64,000 nucleotides of DNA from Erodium maritimum (GCA_963921825.1 OY997591.1:53855031-53919030), one strand, 5' to 3'. Shown: positions 1-12,400, counted from the first letter of the stretch. Notes: a model not told the origin generated them from the sequence alone. Numbers and translations are program-made.

Positions 1-1035
1 TAAAGAGGAAGAAGTCAAAGTCGAGCACGAGATAGACTAAGTAGCAATAAGCACGGAACAATGGAGGAAGAGGAAAGAGAAACAAAGAAGCTATTGATGG
101 TGATGACGTGGACCATTTTAGCGGAAGGAATAATATGAAGCTGACTTGGATGACGAGATGAATTTTTTTTATCCTTCAAATTAAATAATAATTAAAGGAT
201 AAGATTGTAATTAAGAAACTTCTAGGTAAAGGGAGGCTAGCGAGCAAAGATTTCAAATAAAGAGAATATTTTGCAAATGTAGGTTGAATGTAAAACTAAT
301 TTCTTGATTAGCTCTTTGTAATTCAAATGAAAGTTCAACAATATTAAAATAAATTTTAGATCTAGGTATTGAAAAAGAACATTCAAGTCTACGACTCCTC
401 CTTTGTTTTGTTTTTTTTGCATCCCTCGTCGTCCCCAATTGCACTCGTCAAATCCTAGAAGGTGTTGAATCAAGATTTTCGACGACACAAGCTCGTCCAA
501 CGAAACCGACAACAACCAAAACAATGATGATAACTCTTCTGTTCTGGTGACCTCTTCTCACTCAAGCCCACAACTATCACAAATTTTGGGCGACGGCCCA
601 AAACGTTTGCTAAGGGAAATTGAAAATTCATTTTAACAACAATTAAATGAACCCAGATTTAACTTATCAATTCTAGTGACAAAGTTAAATAAGATAAAAG
701 AAGTTATTTTAATCACACAACATTTTGAAAGGGGGTAATATCATAAAACCGTCTGAAAGTATACGTGAAACTCAAATGATCCTCGAGTTACTATTTTTTC
801 ATCCAATCTATTCGTCGTAAAATTATTATCGTCAGATTTTCTGCTACATTTTTAAAGAATTGGCCTCATATGTCAGCCACATGGGGTTTTAAGTAGCGTT
901 TTCCATCAACTTTAACAAACTGTGCAATTTAAATCAATCATACCATAATGAAATGTAGAGAAGGATAAAAAAACTCCAAAACTTGTATAATATGAAATTA
1001 ATATTTGCAAGTATTCCTTATATCCACACCTAGAT
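1..1035. other. Unassigned AT-rich flank downstream of the PYL gene
   Basis: No recognisable coding region. Open frames here (for example 237-524 on the minus strand) are low-complexity and match no family I know. The part at about 740-900 has the look of the terminal region of a decayed DNA transposon, but I found no partner end. The 3' end of the PYL transcript (minus strand) probably lies near 960-1460, since the sequence after the PYL stop codon is non-coding and becomes AT-rich there. Confidence 0.4.
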
Positions 1036-1463
1036 CTACGGACTAACCGAGAAACAACTCCAGTTCACATGAATAACACAAGACAAGAAAGCCAGTAAAA
1101 ATAGACAATATGTACAAAGCATACGACTAGTGCATAACAACAAGGGGCCTTCCGGGATTGTCTTTTGCAGTTGAGAATCAACATGGAAAACCCCAATCCA
1201 TGACACACTTTCTACATAATCTACACACAACCACAGTGGCGTACATGCCGCCAGGTACAAAACCCAGGATATACAACATACATAAACCCATCTAGCAACA
1301 CCCTCGGCCAAAGACACAAACAGGAACAAGCAAACAAAAAAAAGCGGAAAGGTGTTTCCAAGAACTTCCAAGAATGTGGGAGGTGCTGTCTCTATAAGGC
1401 TGTAGAATCCTCGAATTGTATTTGTGGTATTGGATTTCTGTTTAGTCCCCTTGAACCCTCGTC

Positions 1464-3091
1464 TCAGTACTGGTTTATGGGTTCGGTCCTGTCCTGCACA
1501 GCCATCCGCTCTGAGACATCTGCCAAAGATTTCAGATTGCACCTAATAAGTGCCTGCACAAAGTAACAGGTCTCGTCCTTGGTGTTTCCATCAGGCACAT
1601 CCACCACAAATGATTCTATCACCAACGTTCCAGGCCTCCCGTCAATAACCTCGGGATGGACAGTAATAATTGAAGAGTAGTTCTGCAAAATGAAAAAAGT
1701 TAGCTGCCAGAGAATTGAGAAATAAAATCAGAGTAGTAAATTACTGTCCTTAAACAGAGGACACACACAGCTGAACTGGGAAAAGGAAATGGCACTGATT
1801 ATAATTACTGCAAAGCCAAGAAAAGAGATTATACCCTCAGCCTGTGATCCCCGCCAACAATCTTGATTCCAAGAATGTGTTCTTCATCATCGAGAAGTTC
1901 AAGCCTTTCAGTGCTTGTTGTGGCTGGAAGCCCGGACTTGACATTCACTTCTCTGAGAGTTCCAATCCCAAGATCCCCATTCACGACACACCGGCTTACA
2001 AAGGGCTTGTAATTCTGGGGTTGATCAAATCTCCTTACCAGAGACCACACCTGAGAATAAGAAAGTGTACATCAATAATCCATGCAAGTCATTCAAACTC
2101 AAACTCAACTAGTTAGCATATATGTGTAGGTATTCATACCCTAGTCCTGAAATAATATGAAAAGAATAACTGACAATTAAGGATATTTTTGTTGTGTAAG
2201 GCTAAAAATCAGACTTCCCACCAAAGATATCACAATTGATTTTAGTTATTTACTTGACTCTAAATATAGGAAGAAGAAGAGTAATACCACTCAAATTCAT
2301 TTAAGTTTTTTTTTCCACTTATATTGTGATGTTTTTTACCTCAAAATCTGACATTGACAAATTTTAGTACTTGAACAAAACTCGCCAGAAAATAACTCAT
2401 TTTCTTTCAAATCCTGCATTTTCTCAGTAACCAAAGCAATTGTATTGCAAACAACCAAAACAACAACAAATCTTCCAAAATGGGAATTGCAAGAAGCAGA
2501 ACAGCCAAAACTCGAAATTGGGATAAACCAACAACATAGTTAGCCAAACTCACTAAAAAACAAAACAAAACAATTCATTTAAAAAAAATACCAAAACTAG
2601 AAATTGAAATAAACCCACAAGATAATTAAGCTCACAACTCGCCAAAAAACATAGCAAAACTCGAATTTGAGATAAACCCACAAGGTAGGTAACCTAAATT
2701 CACCAAAAAATAATTCAAAACAAACATTCTCCAAAATACATGCTAGAACAAAACGTTTTCAAAAAGCACACAAGAACAAATCTAGGAGAGACCCAGAAGA
2801 AATTGAAGAAAGACAAACAAAAAGACAACAACCCGGAATTACAAATTCCTCAATATCAAAATCACGGATCGAAGAGTAACTCGCGAAGATCTACAAGCAC
2901 AAGCAGAGTCAAAATCTCAAAATAGAAAAACGAAATGTGGAAGAGGATCGAGATGAAGTCCTTACGAGATGCACAGGGGCTTTGATGTGCTTGACGAGGG
3001 CGGACGAGCACTGGTTGTCACAGGGGTCGTGCCTGTGGAGCCTCCGTATGTACTGAGCCTCCAGTAAGCCAAAACCATCGCCACCGTCCAT
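1464..3091 (-). CDS. PYL9: Abscisic acid receptor, PYR/PYL/RCAR family, PYL9-like (3 exons)
   Basis: Soluble START/Bet v 1-fold receptor that binds abscisic acid and then inhibits clade A PP2C phosphatases, releasing SnRK2 kinases; acts in cytosol and nucleus. Three minus-strand exons join in frame: 2966-3091 (42 codons), 1835-2050 (72 codons) and 1464-1682 (72 codons plus TGA), giving 186 residues, the usual size for subfamily I. Both introns (2051-2965, 915 bp; 1683-1834, 152 bp) have GT..AG borders at codon boundaries. Landmarks: VWSLVRRFDQPQ at 43-54, the ligand-contacting lysine at about 57, gate loop SGLPA at 81-85, latch HRL at 111-113, and NTKDETCYFVQALIRCNLKS in the C-terminal helix region. 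The ATG at 3089-3091 gives an N-terminus of family length. No stop or frameshift is seen. The PYL8/PYL9/PYL10 type is clear; PYL9 is the closest by memory. It is the only intact host gene found. Confidence 0.96.
1683..1834 (-). other. Intron 2 of the PYL gene
   Basis: The donor GTATAA follows Arg114 (AGG) of the latch strand and the acceptor TTTTGCAG precedes AAC (Asn115). The intron is 152 bp and phase 0. The joined reading HRLR-NYSS is the conserved family junction. Confidence 0.93.
2051..2965 (-). other. Intron 1 of the PYL gene
   Basis: The donor GTAAGG follows the codon for Leu42 (CTC) and the acceptor TTCTCAG precedes GTG (Val43). The 915-bp intron is AT-rich and holds short open frames (2740-2925) that are not conserved protein. 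It is phase 0. Confidence 0.9.
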
Positions 3092-3200
3092 CGTGAAGAA
3101 AAAAAAAACCCAAACCCGATCTATCTCTGAGTAGATTGTAATTGATACGTACCCCTTTCTCTCTCTCTAGAAGAAGATGAGGATCAGAAATATAGGAAGC
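3092..3200 (-). promoter_or_regulatory. PYL 5' leader and TATA-like box
   Basis: Read on the minus strand, a TATA-like CCTATATTT lies at about 3187-3196, roughly 100 bp before the start codon, followed by a GA-rich tract (GAGAGAGAG) at about 3158-3168 and an A/T-rich leader. This fits a short 5' UTR. It is inferred from composition only, and no transcript evidence is available. Confidence 0.35.
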
Positions 3201-3629
3201 GAGTTGTTGCAGACGTTTAGGGATAGCTTTAGCTTTAGCTTGGCTTCACAGCCACTTTCAATAATCTATTTACAGTTACGAAATTGAATCAGTAGAGGAT
3301 TGTATTATTTTTTATCTGTATTGAAATACCCAAAATGCCCAACATGTGGGGTCCAGTAATATTAAAATAACGGTGTGATAATTGGCTGTGAGGGTTTGTC
3401 GGTGAAAGTTTGTCAGTGATGCTAATTTAAGGATATTTTATTTTTATTTCATGTGGGTGACAACCGTGACAGTTAACACGGTTCCATTTCCACATCTCAG
3501 ATGAGGGCTGCTGCAGTGACCAGGTAGGTTTGTTTTATTGATTTTATTTATTTGTTTCTATAAGTAACTTCAGAAACTAAATTTGTTATTTGGCACGTTC
3601 TAGTTTTTTTAGTAGTATTGACGCGTGTA
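3201..3629. other. Upstream region between the PYL gene and LINE remains
   Basis: Non-coding. It contains the distal PYL promoter, if any, and then runs into the 3' side of a minus-strand LINE whose RNase H stop codon is at 3630. I saw no clear poly(A) tail or target duplication marking the LINE 3' end. Confidence 0.4.
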
Positions 3630-6116
3630 TTAATGATCTGAGTTTACAATACAACGAAGTGCATCAGGCAAAATGTCTGACCACGGGAGAACATATGTCG
3701 AACGAGTTTCTTTAGCTAACCAGTGAACAACCTTGTTCGCAGTCCTCTTTACAAATTCGAGAGAAATTTTCTCATTTTCAGTTAACATACGACGAATATC
3801 TTGAATAATCATACCTACAGGAGATATGGGGATTACGGTCTGATGTATCATTCGGAGGAGGACCTGAGCATTCGATCGAATGCAAATGGGCCCCTGCTCC
3901 AGGCCGGCCACGTTACGTAAGGCAGAGGCAATAGCATATGCCTCAATCATGAGAGGGGACCAAATACCTTGTAGCGTGTCATTTCCCACTCTAACGTAAT
4001 TCGGACCGAAGAACGAACTATAAGGCCCCAACCCGCCTGGGTCGTGTCTTGGAAGGTGGCCCCATCGACATTGATTACTAGCGTATCCGCCGAGGGCGAA
4101 CACCACCTCGACGACCATCGAGGTATGGAGACACGGGGCTGGGTTGTCTTTGCAGCAGCCGCCTTCCAGGCCTGTAGATGAACCTTTGCCTTGGACAAGA
4201 CCGTCAGAGCCGCCGGACGGTCCCCCGACAAAACTAGGGCATTCAGGCCTTCCAAATCTCCCAGAGGACCGATAATATCGCCGATGTTTTGTCGTGATCA
4301 CATCCCGCAATACAGGACAACCACCAATTTTCAAATCCCTGGTCCGAGCCAATAGAGATCAGGTGACCAAACTCCTTCCAACACGTCTTCGCAAAGCCAC
4401 AAGCCGCAAATAGATTAGAGACCGATTCGAGATGCGACCCACATATGGGAAAAATAGGATCAGCAGGGACATATCTCTTATTGAGGGCGGTGGCCACCTG
4501 AAGTGTGTTCGTCAGACGACGCCATAAGAAGATCTTATATCAGGGGGGAGCTTGAATTTGCCAAATCGACGCCCAAAGGACCCCCAAGGCTTGTCCCTGA
4601 CGTGCTTTCCGAATGAGTTGCAGTTGGCAGTACCCCGCTTTTGATGAATATTGACCATTTTTATCTCCCATCCAATATGGGATATCCCGGCGGCGAAGTG
4701 GAGAGAGCGGGACTTGTAAAATATCAACCAGATCCTACTGGCCAAAAAGCTGATCGATCCTCAGGGTATCCCACTGTCGAGTGCCAGGGATCATGAGACC
4801 TGCCACCATAAAACCCTGTAAGTTCGGAGAATCCGCGCGTATGTCAATTGACGATCCTAGTAGCCACGGCGTGCGCACAATCGGGGTGGTCAGGCCATCC
4901 CCGATAGCGATGTGCAATCCCTTTCGGATCATATCTTGGGTAGAGAAAACACTAGCCCACACGAAACTCAGAGTGCGCCCCACCCGAGTTAACGAAAGGA
5001 AATCCGTAGCAGGAAAGTAGCGAGCTTTAAGAACCCTTGTAACCAAGGCGTCAGGCTTATGGATAAGGTTCCACGCTTGCTTCCCAAGTAAGGCGGTATT
5101 TGCATCTTGGAGGTGACGAAATCCCATTCCCCCTTCGTCCTTTGGTTTACAAAGGCGGTCCCAATCCTGCCAAATTATCGGCTTCTGTGACTTTTCGCCC
5201 CACCAAAACTTCGCCAGAGCTACATGAATGCGGTGAATGATTTTGAGGGGGACCCTGAACACCCACATAACATAGACCGGTAGAGATGTTAAGACAGACC
5301 GAATCATGACCTCCCGACCTGCCGGGGATAACAATTTCTCATCCCATGAGCGGATTCTAGTAATCACCCGGTCTCCCATATATGCCATAGCAACGTTCCG
5401 GTTCCGGCTTACCAAATTAGGGACACCCAGGTACATCAAGGCACCCGCGATCTCCTCGATTCCCAGAGTATCACAACAAGATTGCTTATTCAGAGGAGAC
5501 GTATTCGAACTGAAAAAATAGAAGATTTACCGAGATTCAACATTTGTCCCGAGAGTCGACTAAACTTAGACATAACCGATCGGATTGTCTTTGCATCCTC
5601 CGGGGTGGCCCTACAGAAGAAATATCAATCATCCACAAAAAAACATATGGGTGATCTTCGGTGCCCCTCGTGCCACCTGGACCCCCTTTAACCGTCCCAC
5701 ACCACGTTCCTGTTCAATAAGACGAGCAAGACCTTCCATGAAAAATAAGAACAGGTAAGGGGATAGAGGCCCCCCATGCCTGATACCCCTAATCGGTGCA
5801 ACCCAAGGTGTGTCTCTACCCCTAGACGATATAGAATAGGTGACTGTTTGCAAACAGCAGGTCATGAGGGATATCCAGTCCTCCGAGAACCCCATACGAC
5901 GTATAACAGTCAGGAGGTATGACCGTTCCACCCGGTCATAGGCCTTACTCATATCAAGTTTAATTATCCCACCAGCCCTCCCCGTAGCGTTTTCAAGTGG
6001 TGTATCACCTCGAACGCAACAATAACGTTATCTTGGATGCACCTCCCTGGGATAAAAGTTCCCTGGATCTCAGAAACCACCGATTGTAGTATCAGACAAA
6101 GGGGATTAGCAAACAC
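3630..6116 (-). pseudogene. L1-type LINE ORF2 remnant: reverse transcriptase, zinc-finger and RNase H
   Basis: Reading the minus strand downward from 6116, the parts of a plant L1 ORF2 appear in order but in different frames. Reverse transcriptase: KAYDRVERSYL and RHGGPLSPYLF at about 5660-5950. The active-site FFVDD lies at about 5628-5650, one frame off after a T run and followed at once by a stop. The thumb/connection part (KFWWGEKS, PKDEGGMGFR) is at 4735-5439. A zf-RVT-like segment is at 4243-4500. RNase H is at 3630-4255, with VINVDGA, EAYAI and SNAQ; the last normally has Asp, here Asn. At least three frameshifts make this a dead copy. It breaks off at 6116, exactly where the chromovirus LTR begins. 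A LINE endonuclease fragment in the same orientation at about 19.6-20.3 kb may be its other half. Confidence 0.88.
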
Positions 6117-6669
6117 TGTAAGAACCGCCCCCGATTGACCCCGACCGAACCGGTAAAATCTGGCGAAAGTTGACTTCCTATCGGAAAAGTCAACCGATGA
6201 CTCCGGGAGTCATTCAGGACCTTTCCGGGACCCAAAAAGCTTAGCCGTCGTTACGGTTAGCTTAGTTGGGTCGTTTCCTTCCAAATGACTACTTTTGTGA
6301 AAAAGTCAACCGCGGGTCAAACGGGGTCAAATTAGGGACTAAACTGAATTAATTTAATTATGCTGAGATATTTTGGGTAAAGGTGGTCCCCACATGGATA
6401 CATGTCCATGATGGCTTGGAAGGGAAGAAAAGGGTGAGAATTGACTAAATTGCCCTCATATGGGCAAAAAGAGAAGGCAGGGAACAAGAGGGAAATTTGG
6501 GTATTACACTTTTAGGTTAAAGGCTAGCTTGGAGCACATTTCAGCCCATTTTACTAAGTGTTGGCCGAAACTTAGGTAGAAGAGAGAGAGAGAGAGCCAT
6601 GGAAGCTTGAAGAAGAAGATAGGGAGAAAAGAGAGAACTTTTAGTGGTTTCTTCACCAAAAAGCTTCAA

Positions 6670-7097
6670 GGGAAAACTACTAATACCTACCCAAAACCAT
6701 GCCTATTTAACTGATGTTTAACCTGAATTTTAAAGTTAACTGATGTATACCCTGAAGTTACGACTTGTAACTAAAAACCCCTTCTATCAGCTAAAATTAC
6801 GAAAATACCCTTAGTGATTTTTAAAATATTTTTTAAAAAATATAAATGAAGTGATTTTTTTAAATAAAAATGAAGTCATTTAATAAGTAAATATATATAT
6901 ATAACAAAAGTAATTTTTAAATAATTTTTTTAACAGAATTATTGAAGTGTAGTTGAAGGTATTTTCGTCATTTTAGCTGACAGATAGGTTTTGAGTTACA
7001 TTTTCGAAACTTAAGGGTATGCATCAGTTAACTTTAAACTTCAGGGTAAACATCAGTTAAATGGGCATGGTTTTGGGTAGGTATTGGTAGTTTTCCC
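6670..7097. mobile_element. Mutator-like MITE inside the 5' LTR
   Basis: A 428-bp element with long terminal inverted repeats: the left end GGGAAAACTACTAATACC and the right end GGTAGTTTTCCC mirror each other for more than 45 bp. It is flanked by AAGCTTCAA (6661-6669) and AAGCTTAAA (7098-7106), a 9-bp target duplication with one mismatch. The homologous place in the 3' LTR (about 16450) is uninterrupted, so the insertion came after the host element integrated. The interior is AT-rich and non-coding. Confidence 0.85.
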
Positions 7098-8636
7098 AAG
7101 CTTAAATTCTTCTAGTTTCTTCATCCCCTCTTCATTCCCAAGGTGGATAATCCTTGAAAACCCACATTTAATGGAGGTTGGGGTTATGGGTTTGATAGCA
7201 AAAGGAATGAACGAGGTAGGTTTCAATGGTTATTGAGTTTTTGTTGGTTAAGTAGTTGATTTGTGGATAAAAGTAGAGTTGGATGATGAAATTTCTTTGG
7301 GTTGTTGTGGTTTTGACGAAACCCACTTGGGTATTGAAGTATTAAGGTTGTGGGACTGATTTGGAGGTTTTGTTGAGGTTAAAAATGGAGTTTTTGAGGT
7401 ATGAATTAGTGGGAACGAAGTTGAGGGAAGAAGAAGAAGGAGTCTGCCCAGAACGGCACGGAAAGGGCCTATGACCGGCCCTCTGAGAGGCACGGAAAGG
7501 GCCTCTTACCGGCCCTCTGAGAGGCACGGAACGAGTCCCCGACCGGCTATCAGAGAGGCACGGACCGGGCCTGAGACCAGAACTGTGAGCCGCACGGACC
7601 GGGCCGGTGAGCCGCACGGACCAGGCCGGATACCAGGCCGGTGGGCCGCACGGACCGGGTCGGATACCGGGCCGGTGGGCCGCACAGACCGGGTTGGGTA
7701 CTGGGCCTGTGGGCCGCCCGGAATGGGCCTTGTTCTGGGCCAGTTTACCTTTGGTCCATGTTTTAATTGTCGGGGGTAATTCGGTTGTTCTCTCGTTAAA
7801 ACCGCCCTTGGATTACTATTAATTCTCGTATTACTTGTGATCTTAGACGTTGTACCCGAGCACGGCGGAGGAGGCTACTAGGCGAATCGCTTGGCTTGCG
7901 TTTGGATAACAATTGAGGTAGGGAAAAGTAGCGAACACCGGTTTAATTGCGGAAAGTTACTAGTAGGCATATAGGTTATGAACAAATGTTATAATTGTAG
8001 AATTTCATGTAGGATGTGAGGAACGAGTGTAGCCGTGTAAAATGAGGGATAACTTGCGGGCCAGGTCGTGCCCGTAGGTTTGGGAATCGTTGTGCTGTAA
8101 TATCACATGTGGGTCCCTGGTTGGGCCTATAGGATTGCGTGTTGATTGCTCTTGGTTGTGATTAGTAGGTTTGGTATGATTAATTGTGGTAACTTGTAAT
8201 GCTTGTTATGTGGTATATCCGTTGTTAAATTGAGGATCATGATATGGTACGCTCGGTATGATATGTTTTGGTATAACGTGAACTAATGCCTTTTGATATG
8301 ATCGGGTGATTGATAGGCCGATGTGATGTGTTTCGGTATGGTATGTCAGTGTGATATGTTTGGTATAATATGTTGAGGATGATGTTCCGGTCCGATATCG
8401 TGGCTGATGCTGTGTGTACAGGCACGATATGTTCCGAGGTTGTGTATTCTGGTCCGATACCTATATCGATGGATGGTTCCGATATAGGATATCTAGATCG
8501 AGGCTTCCGGTACGATATTGATACCGAAGAGGATTCCGGTATAATATCTTGATCGACAGTGTGCTCAGATTCTGTGAGAAGGTGCGCCTGCCTTCCGACT
8601 AGGTGTCCGTAAAATGTGCTATTGCCCGTGATAAGG

Positions 8637-10052
8637 TGTCACGCCCCAAATCCGGCTTTGACCGAATTCGAGATGCGACTTAAGATAAAATAATAATAGA
8701 GTAATAAAGATAGATAAACGGGTCTCAAAACAGTAAAAGATAAAGTACATCACTAGACACTAGCTAAACCCTCGCCAGCTCCCAAGCTCCGAGAATCCTG
8801 CTAGTACAGATCCCGCTCAACACCTGAAACACAACAAGGTAAGGGGTTATCTTTCGCCCAATAGAGAAAGTAGTTAATGTAATGAACATCGGCTCACCAC
8901 CACGAGTAACCGTCCAATTAGGCATACTAGTACTACACTACTAACTACCAAACCGGGGTTCATAGCCAAACTCACAATACACTCAAACGACCGCTTTCAC
9001 ACAATAAAACATTAACCGAACAACACACGTATCACACACAACAACAACCAGCACACGTCCCGTACCGCAGTCCCCGAACTCCATCATATCACACTTGGAA
9101 GTCATCGTATCATCTCGGAAAGCCTCTCGGTCCAGAGGAGACACATGCGTCGGGGCGACCGGAAACGTTCTATAAGAACGCATCTCATCAAGGGGGGCGG
9201 GGGGGCGGAAATGGCCCCAAAGGACCATAGATCATCGGGGTAGAAACACGACCCGTAGGCCCAATCACAATATGACCCGTCGGCCCAATACGACCCGTAG
9301 GCCCAATCACAACATGACCCGTCGGCCCAATCACAACTGTCGGCCTAGATGTCCTACACCGGCATACCCCCTCGATGTAGGCATCGTACCGGAATAACAC
9401 ACCGGGGGACCGCGCATACATGGGACCACATCGTCGGTCTTGGTACTACCCCACACCGGCACACCCCCTCGGTGTAGGTACCATACCGGTATACAACCCT
9501 CTTGTAATACACATCAAGATAGAATAACGCATCGAAAAGCCACAGATCGAACACTGCTCACCAAGCCCACAATCTTACCACAATTACACAGTACGTCGGT
9601 CTGTCACTCACCCGACCATATCATAGCAAATGATTCAAATCATAACAGTCACGGAACACTTGCCCACGCATAGCAACAAAATGTTCACCGGATATACTAA
9701 GTCTTGACTCTTAACTTATCGACACTAGGTCACACAGCAGAGGATCTCAATCAATAACAAGCAATTCAATCAGCACGCAACCTAAGGCTCGACATGACCA
9801 TTCTACCAGCACGGACATTTCAAAAATATTGAAAGCGGCTAACACTAGTGAATCACATCCTACATGTTACTAAGACTTGTCTGGTTATTATATAATATAA
9901 ACGATCGTTCCAGTTTTATTATTATCAAGCATGCATACTAGTAACTTTCCGTAATTAGACCGGTATTCGCTACTTTCCCTACCTCAAGAATAACCAACAG
10001 CTACGTCTCCTAGCTGCTGACGTTCGGGCCTACCTCCGGTCTTCTCCACGAT
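8637..10052 (-). repeat. Inverted LTR fragment (related chromovirus family) inside the 5' LTR
   Basis: It begins TGTCACGCCCCAAATCC, the exact reverse complement of a chromovirus LTR 3' end, right after the host LTR bases GATAAGG. It runs as the reverse complement of an LTR through the GNAA hairpin region and to the GAGGTAGGGAAA block, then stops near 10052 where a direct LTR copy resumes. It contains short CCCGTAGGCCCAATC / CCCGTCGGCCCAATC repeats at 9250-9340. The copy at 17900-19575 is nearly identical but longer. Confidence 0.82.
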
Positions 10053-11100
10053 TGAGGCCTCTTACCGGTCCTCTGAGAGGCACGACACGGAAATGGCCCC
10101 TTACCGGTCCTCTGAGAGGCACGGACCGGGTCGGATACCGAGCCTGTGGGCCGTACGGACCGGGTCGGGTGCCGAGCCTGTGGGCTACCCAGAATGGGCC
10201 TTGTTCCGGGCCAGTTTACCTTCGGTCCATGCTTTGATTGTCGGGGGTAATTCGGTTGTTCTCTCGTTAAAACCGCCATTGAATTACTATTAATTCTCGT
10301 ATTACGTGTGATCTTAGACGTTGTACCCGAGCACGACGGAGGAGGCTACTAGGCGACTCACTTGGCTTGCGTTTGGATAGCAATTGAAGTAGGGAAAAGT
10401 AGCGAATACCGGTTCAATTGCGGAAAGTTACTAGTATGCATATAGGTTATGAACAAATGTTATAATTGTAGAATTTCATGTAGGATGTGAGGAACGAGTA
10501 TAGCCGTGTAAAATGAGGGATAACTTGCGGGCCAGGTCGTGCCCGTAGGTTTGGGAATCGATGTGCTGTAATATCACATGTGGGTCCCTGGTTGGGCCTA
10601 TAGGATTGCGTGTTGATTGCTCTTGGTTGTGATTATTAGGTTTGGTATGATTAATTGTGGTAACTTGTAATGCTTGTTATGTGGTATATCCGTTGTTAAA
10701 TTGAGGATCATGATATGGTACACCCGGTATGATATGTTTTGGTATGACGTGAACTAATGCCTTGTGATATGATCGGGTGATTGATAGGCCGATGTGATGT
10801 GTTTGGGTATGATATGTTCGGTATGGTATGTCGGTGTGACATGTTTGGTATTATATGTTGAGGATGATGTTCTGGTCTGATATCGTGGCTGATGCTGTGT
10901 GTACCAGTACGATATGTTCCGAGGCTGTGTATTCCGGTCCGATACCTATATCGATGGATGGTTCCGATATAGGATATCTAGAACGAGGCTTCTGGTACGA
11001 TATTGATACCGAATAGGATTCCGGCATAATATCCTGATCGACAGTGTGCTCAGATTCTTTGAGAAGGTGCGCCGCCTTCCGACTAGGTGTCCGTAAAATG
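10053..11100 (+). repeat. Second direct copy of the LTR middle
   Basis: It repeats, in the same orientation, the segment about 7500-8636: the AGAGGCACGG GC-rich block, the TTGTACCCGAGCACG.CGGAGGAGG block, the TATAATTGTAGAATTTCATG block and the ATGATATGG/GGTATGATATG series. It differs by scattered substitutions. After about 11100 it continues, without the inverted insert, into the true right end of the LTR at 12370. Confidence 0.8.
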
Positions 11101-11280
11101 TGCTATTGCCCGTGATAAGGTGCGCCTGCCTTCCGACCAGGTGTCGGTAAAATGTGCTATGGTTTCATGATAAGGTGCGCCTGCCTTCCGACTAGGTGTC
11201 GGTAAAATGTGCTATGATTCCGTGATAAGGTGCGCCTTCCTTCCGACTAGGTGTCGGTAAAATGTGCTATAACGGTGTGA
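11061..11280 (+). repeat. 55-bp tandem repeat, four copies, in the LTR
   Basis: The unit runs GATAAGGTGCGCCTGCCTTC then CGACTAGGTGTCGGTAAAATGTGCTAT, with a variable last 8 bp. Four copies lie head to tail; the 5'-most has GAGAAGG and a one-base deletion. A single copy is present at 8578-8636 just before the inverted insertion. Confidence 0.9.
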
Positions 11281-12370
11281 TCCGGCGTATTATGGGAGAC
11301 TTACTGTGTGTGCTTTGCTATTGATTTACTGCGTGGTTGCTATGGTTTTACTTTGTGTATTTACTCAGTGATTCTTTTGACATATGGCTTGGGTGTGAAT
11401 ATTGAGCAATCGATAATTGTTGAGCAGGGTTGATTTCATATGTTAAGTGTGATGATTGTGCTTTACCTGTGTGTATGTATTGGGTGTTACGATATGAGTT
11501 GTACCCCGTGCTATGGGAAGATACCCGACAGAAGGAGGATTCCGGTCAGGTATGTTATGAGGTGTACCCCGACGCTGTGTGTTTCTGGGAAGACGTCTAG
11601 GCCAATGTCGAGTTCGGTCCGATGTGGTTGAGCCGGGCTATGGGAAGCCGGCGCATTGCTTTGGAATTCCACAGGTGGAAGTGGTTGCTAATGTTATTAC
11701 TATGTGTGTTGAGCAGTTTTGATTATTGTGATTAGCAATGCTTGTTGTGTGATCTTATGTGATTTGAAATACAGTTGTACCTGAGTTCAGTGTATTGCCG
11801 TGCGAGTTCGCATGTGTGGTCGGGTGTGAGATAACTGTGGTCGTTCATTGAGAATTGTTAGGTGACGGGTGCTGAGAGCATAGTTGAGAAGAATTGTATG
11901 AGTTTGGTTCGATGTTGAGTTTGATTTACGGGTTTCTCCCAAGTGGGGGGTCAAGCGTTGTCTTGGGTTATTCGTTTAACTGATTCATTAGTTTTCTGCT
12001 TACTAGTATGCCCTAATTGGACGGTTACCCGTGGTGTTGAGCGGATAGCTCATCCCCTTAACTACTTTTTCCTACTAAGCGAAAGCTCACCCCCCTTCAT
12101 CACTGTTTTACAGGTTTCGATCGTGAGTTGGTTTAAAGGACGTCTCAGAGCTGGGGAGCCTGGCGAGAGTCCTTATTTGTGGGTTGTTTAGTGACGTACC
12201 TTCTTTGTATTAAACCTCGTTTTATTGTGGTAATCGAGCATTTGATTCTTTTTATCGGGATTTATGAGTTTGAACCATCGTTGGAGCTTATTTCATTTAA
12301 ACTTACTTTATTTATGATTATATTTTAGTTCAAGTCTCGAGTCCGGTCAAAACTGGATTTGGGCGTGACA

Positions 12371-12400
12371 ATTTTGTATCCGAGCTCCGGTTTTTCAAAA
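12371..12400 (+). other. Decayed primer-binding site
   Basis: Immediately after the LTR end TGACA the sequence ATTTTGTATCCGAGCTCC resembles the plant TGGTATCAGAGC site complementary to initiator Met-tRNA, with several substitutions. The intact version is seen at 58758-58770 in the second chromovirus. Confidence 0.75.

Larger units (their letters stand above)
6117..12370 (+). repeat. 5' LTR, enlarged to about 6.25 kb by internal insertions and duplication
   Basis: It starts TGTAAGAACC and ends GGGCGTGACA directly before the primer-site region. It is far longer than the other LTRs in the window (2.8-3.3 kb). The excess is explained by three things: a 428-bp Mutator-like MITE (6670-7097), an inverted foreign LTR (8637-10052), and a second direct copy of the LTR middle (10053 to about 11100). 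GC-rich short repeats built on AGGCACGG and GGGCCGGTGGGCCGCACGG occupy 7450-7740. The 3' LTR matches it closely up to 17899. Confidence 0.8.

Noticed and set aside
1036..1542. 168-residue minus-strand frame
   Set aside because: It overlaps the last PYL exon in another frame and its 3' UTR; no domain and no reason to expect translation.
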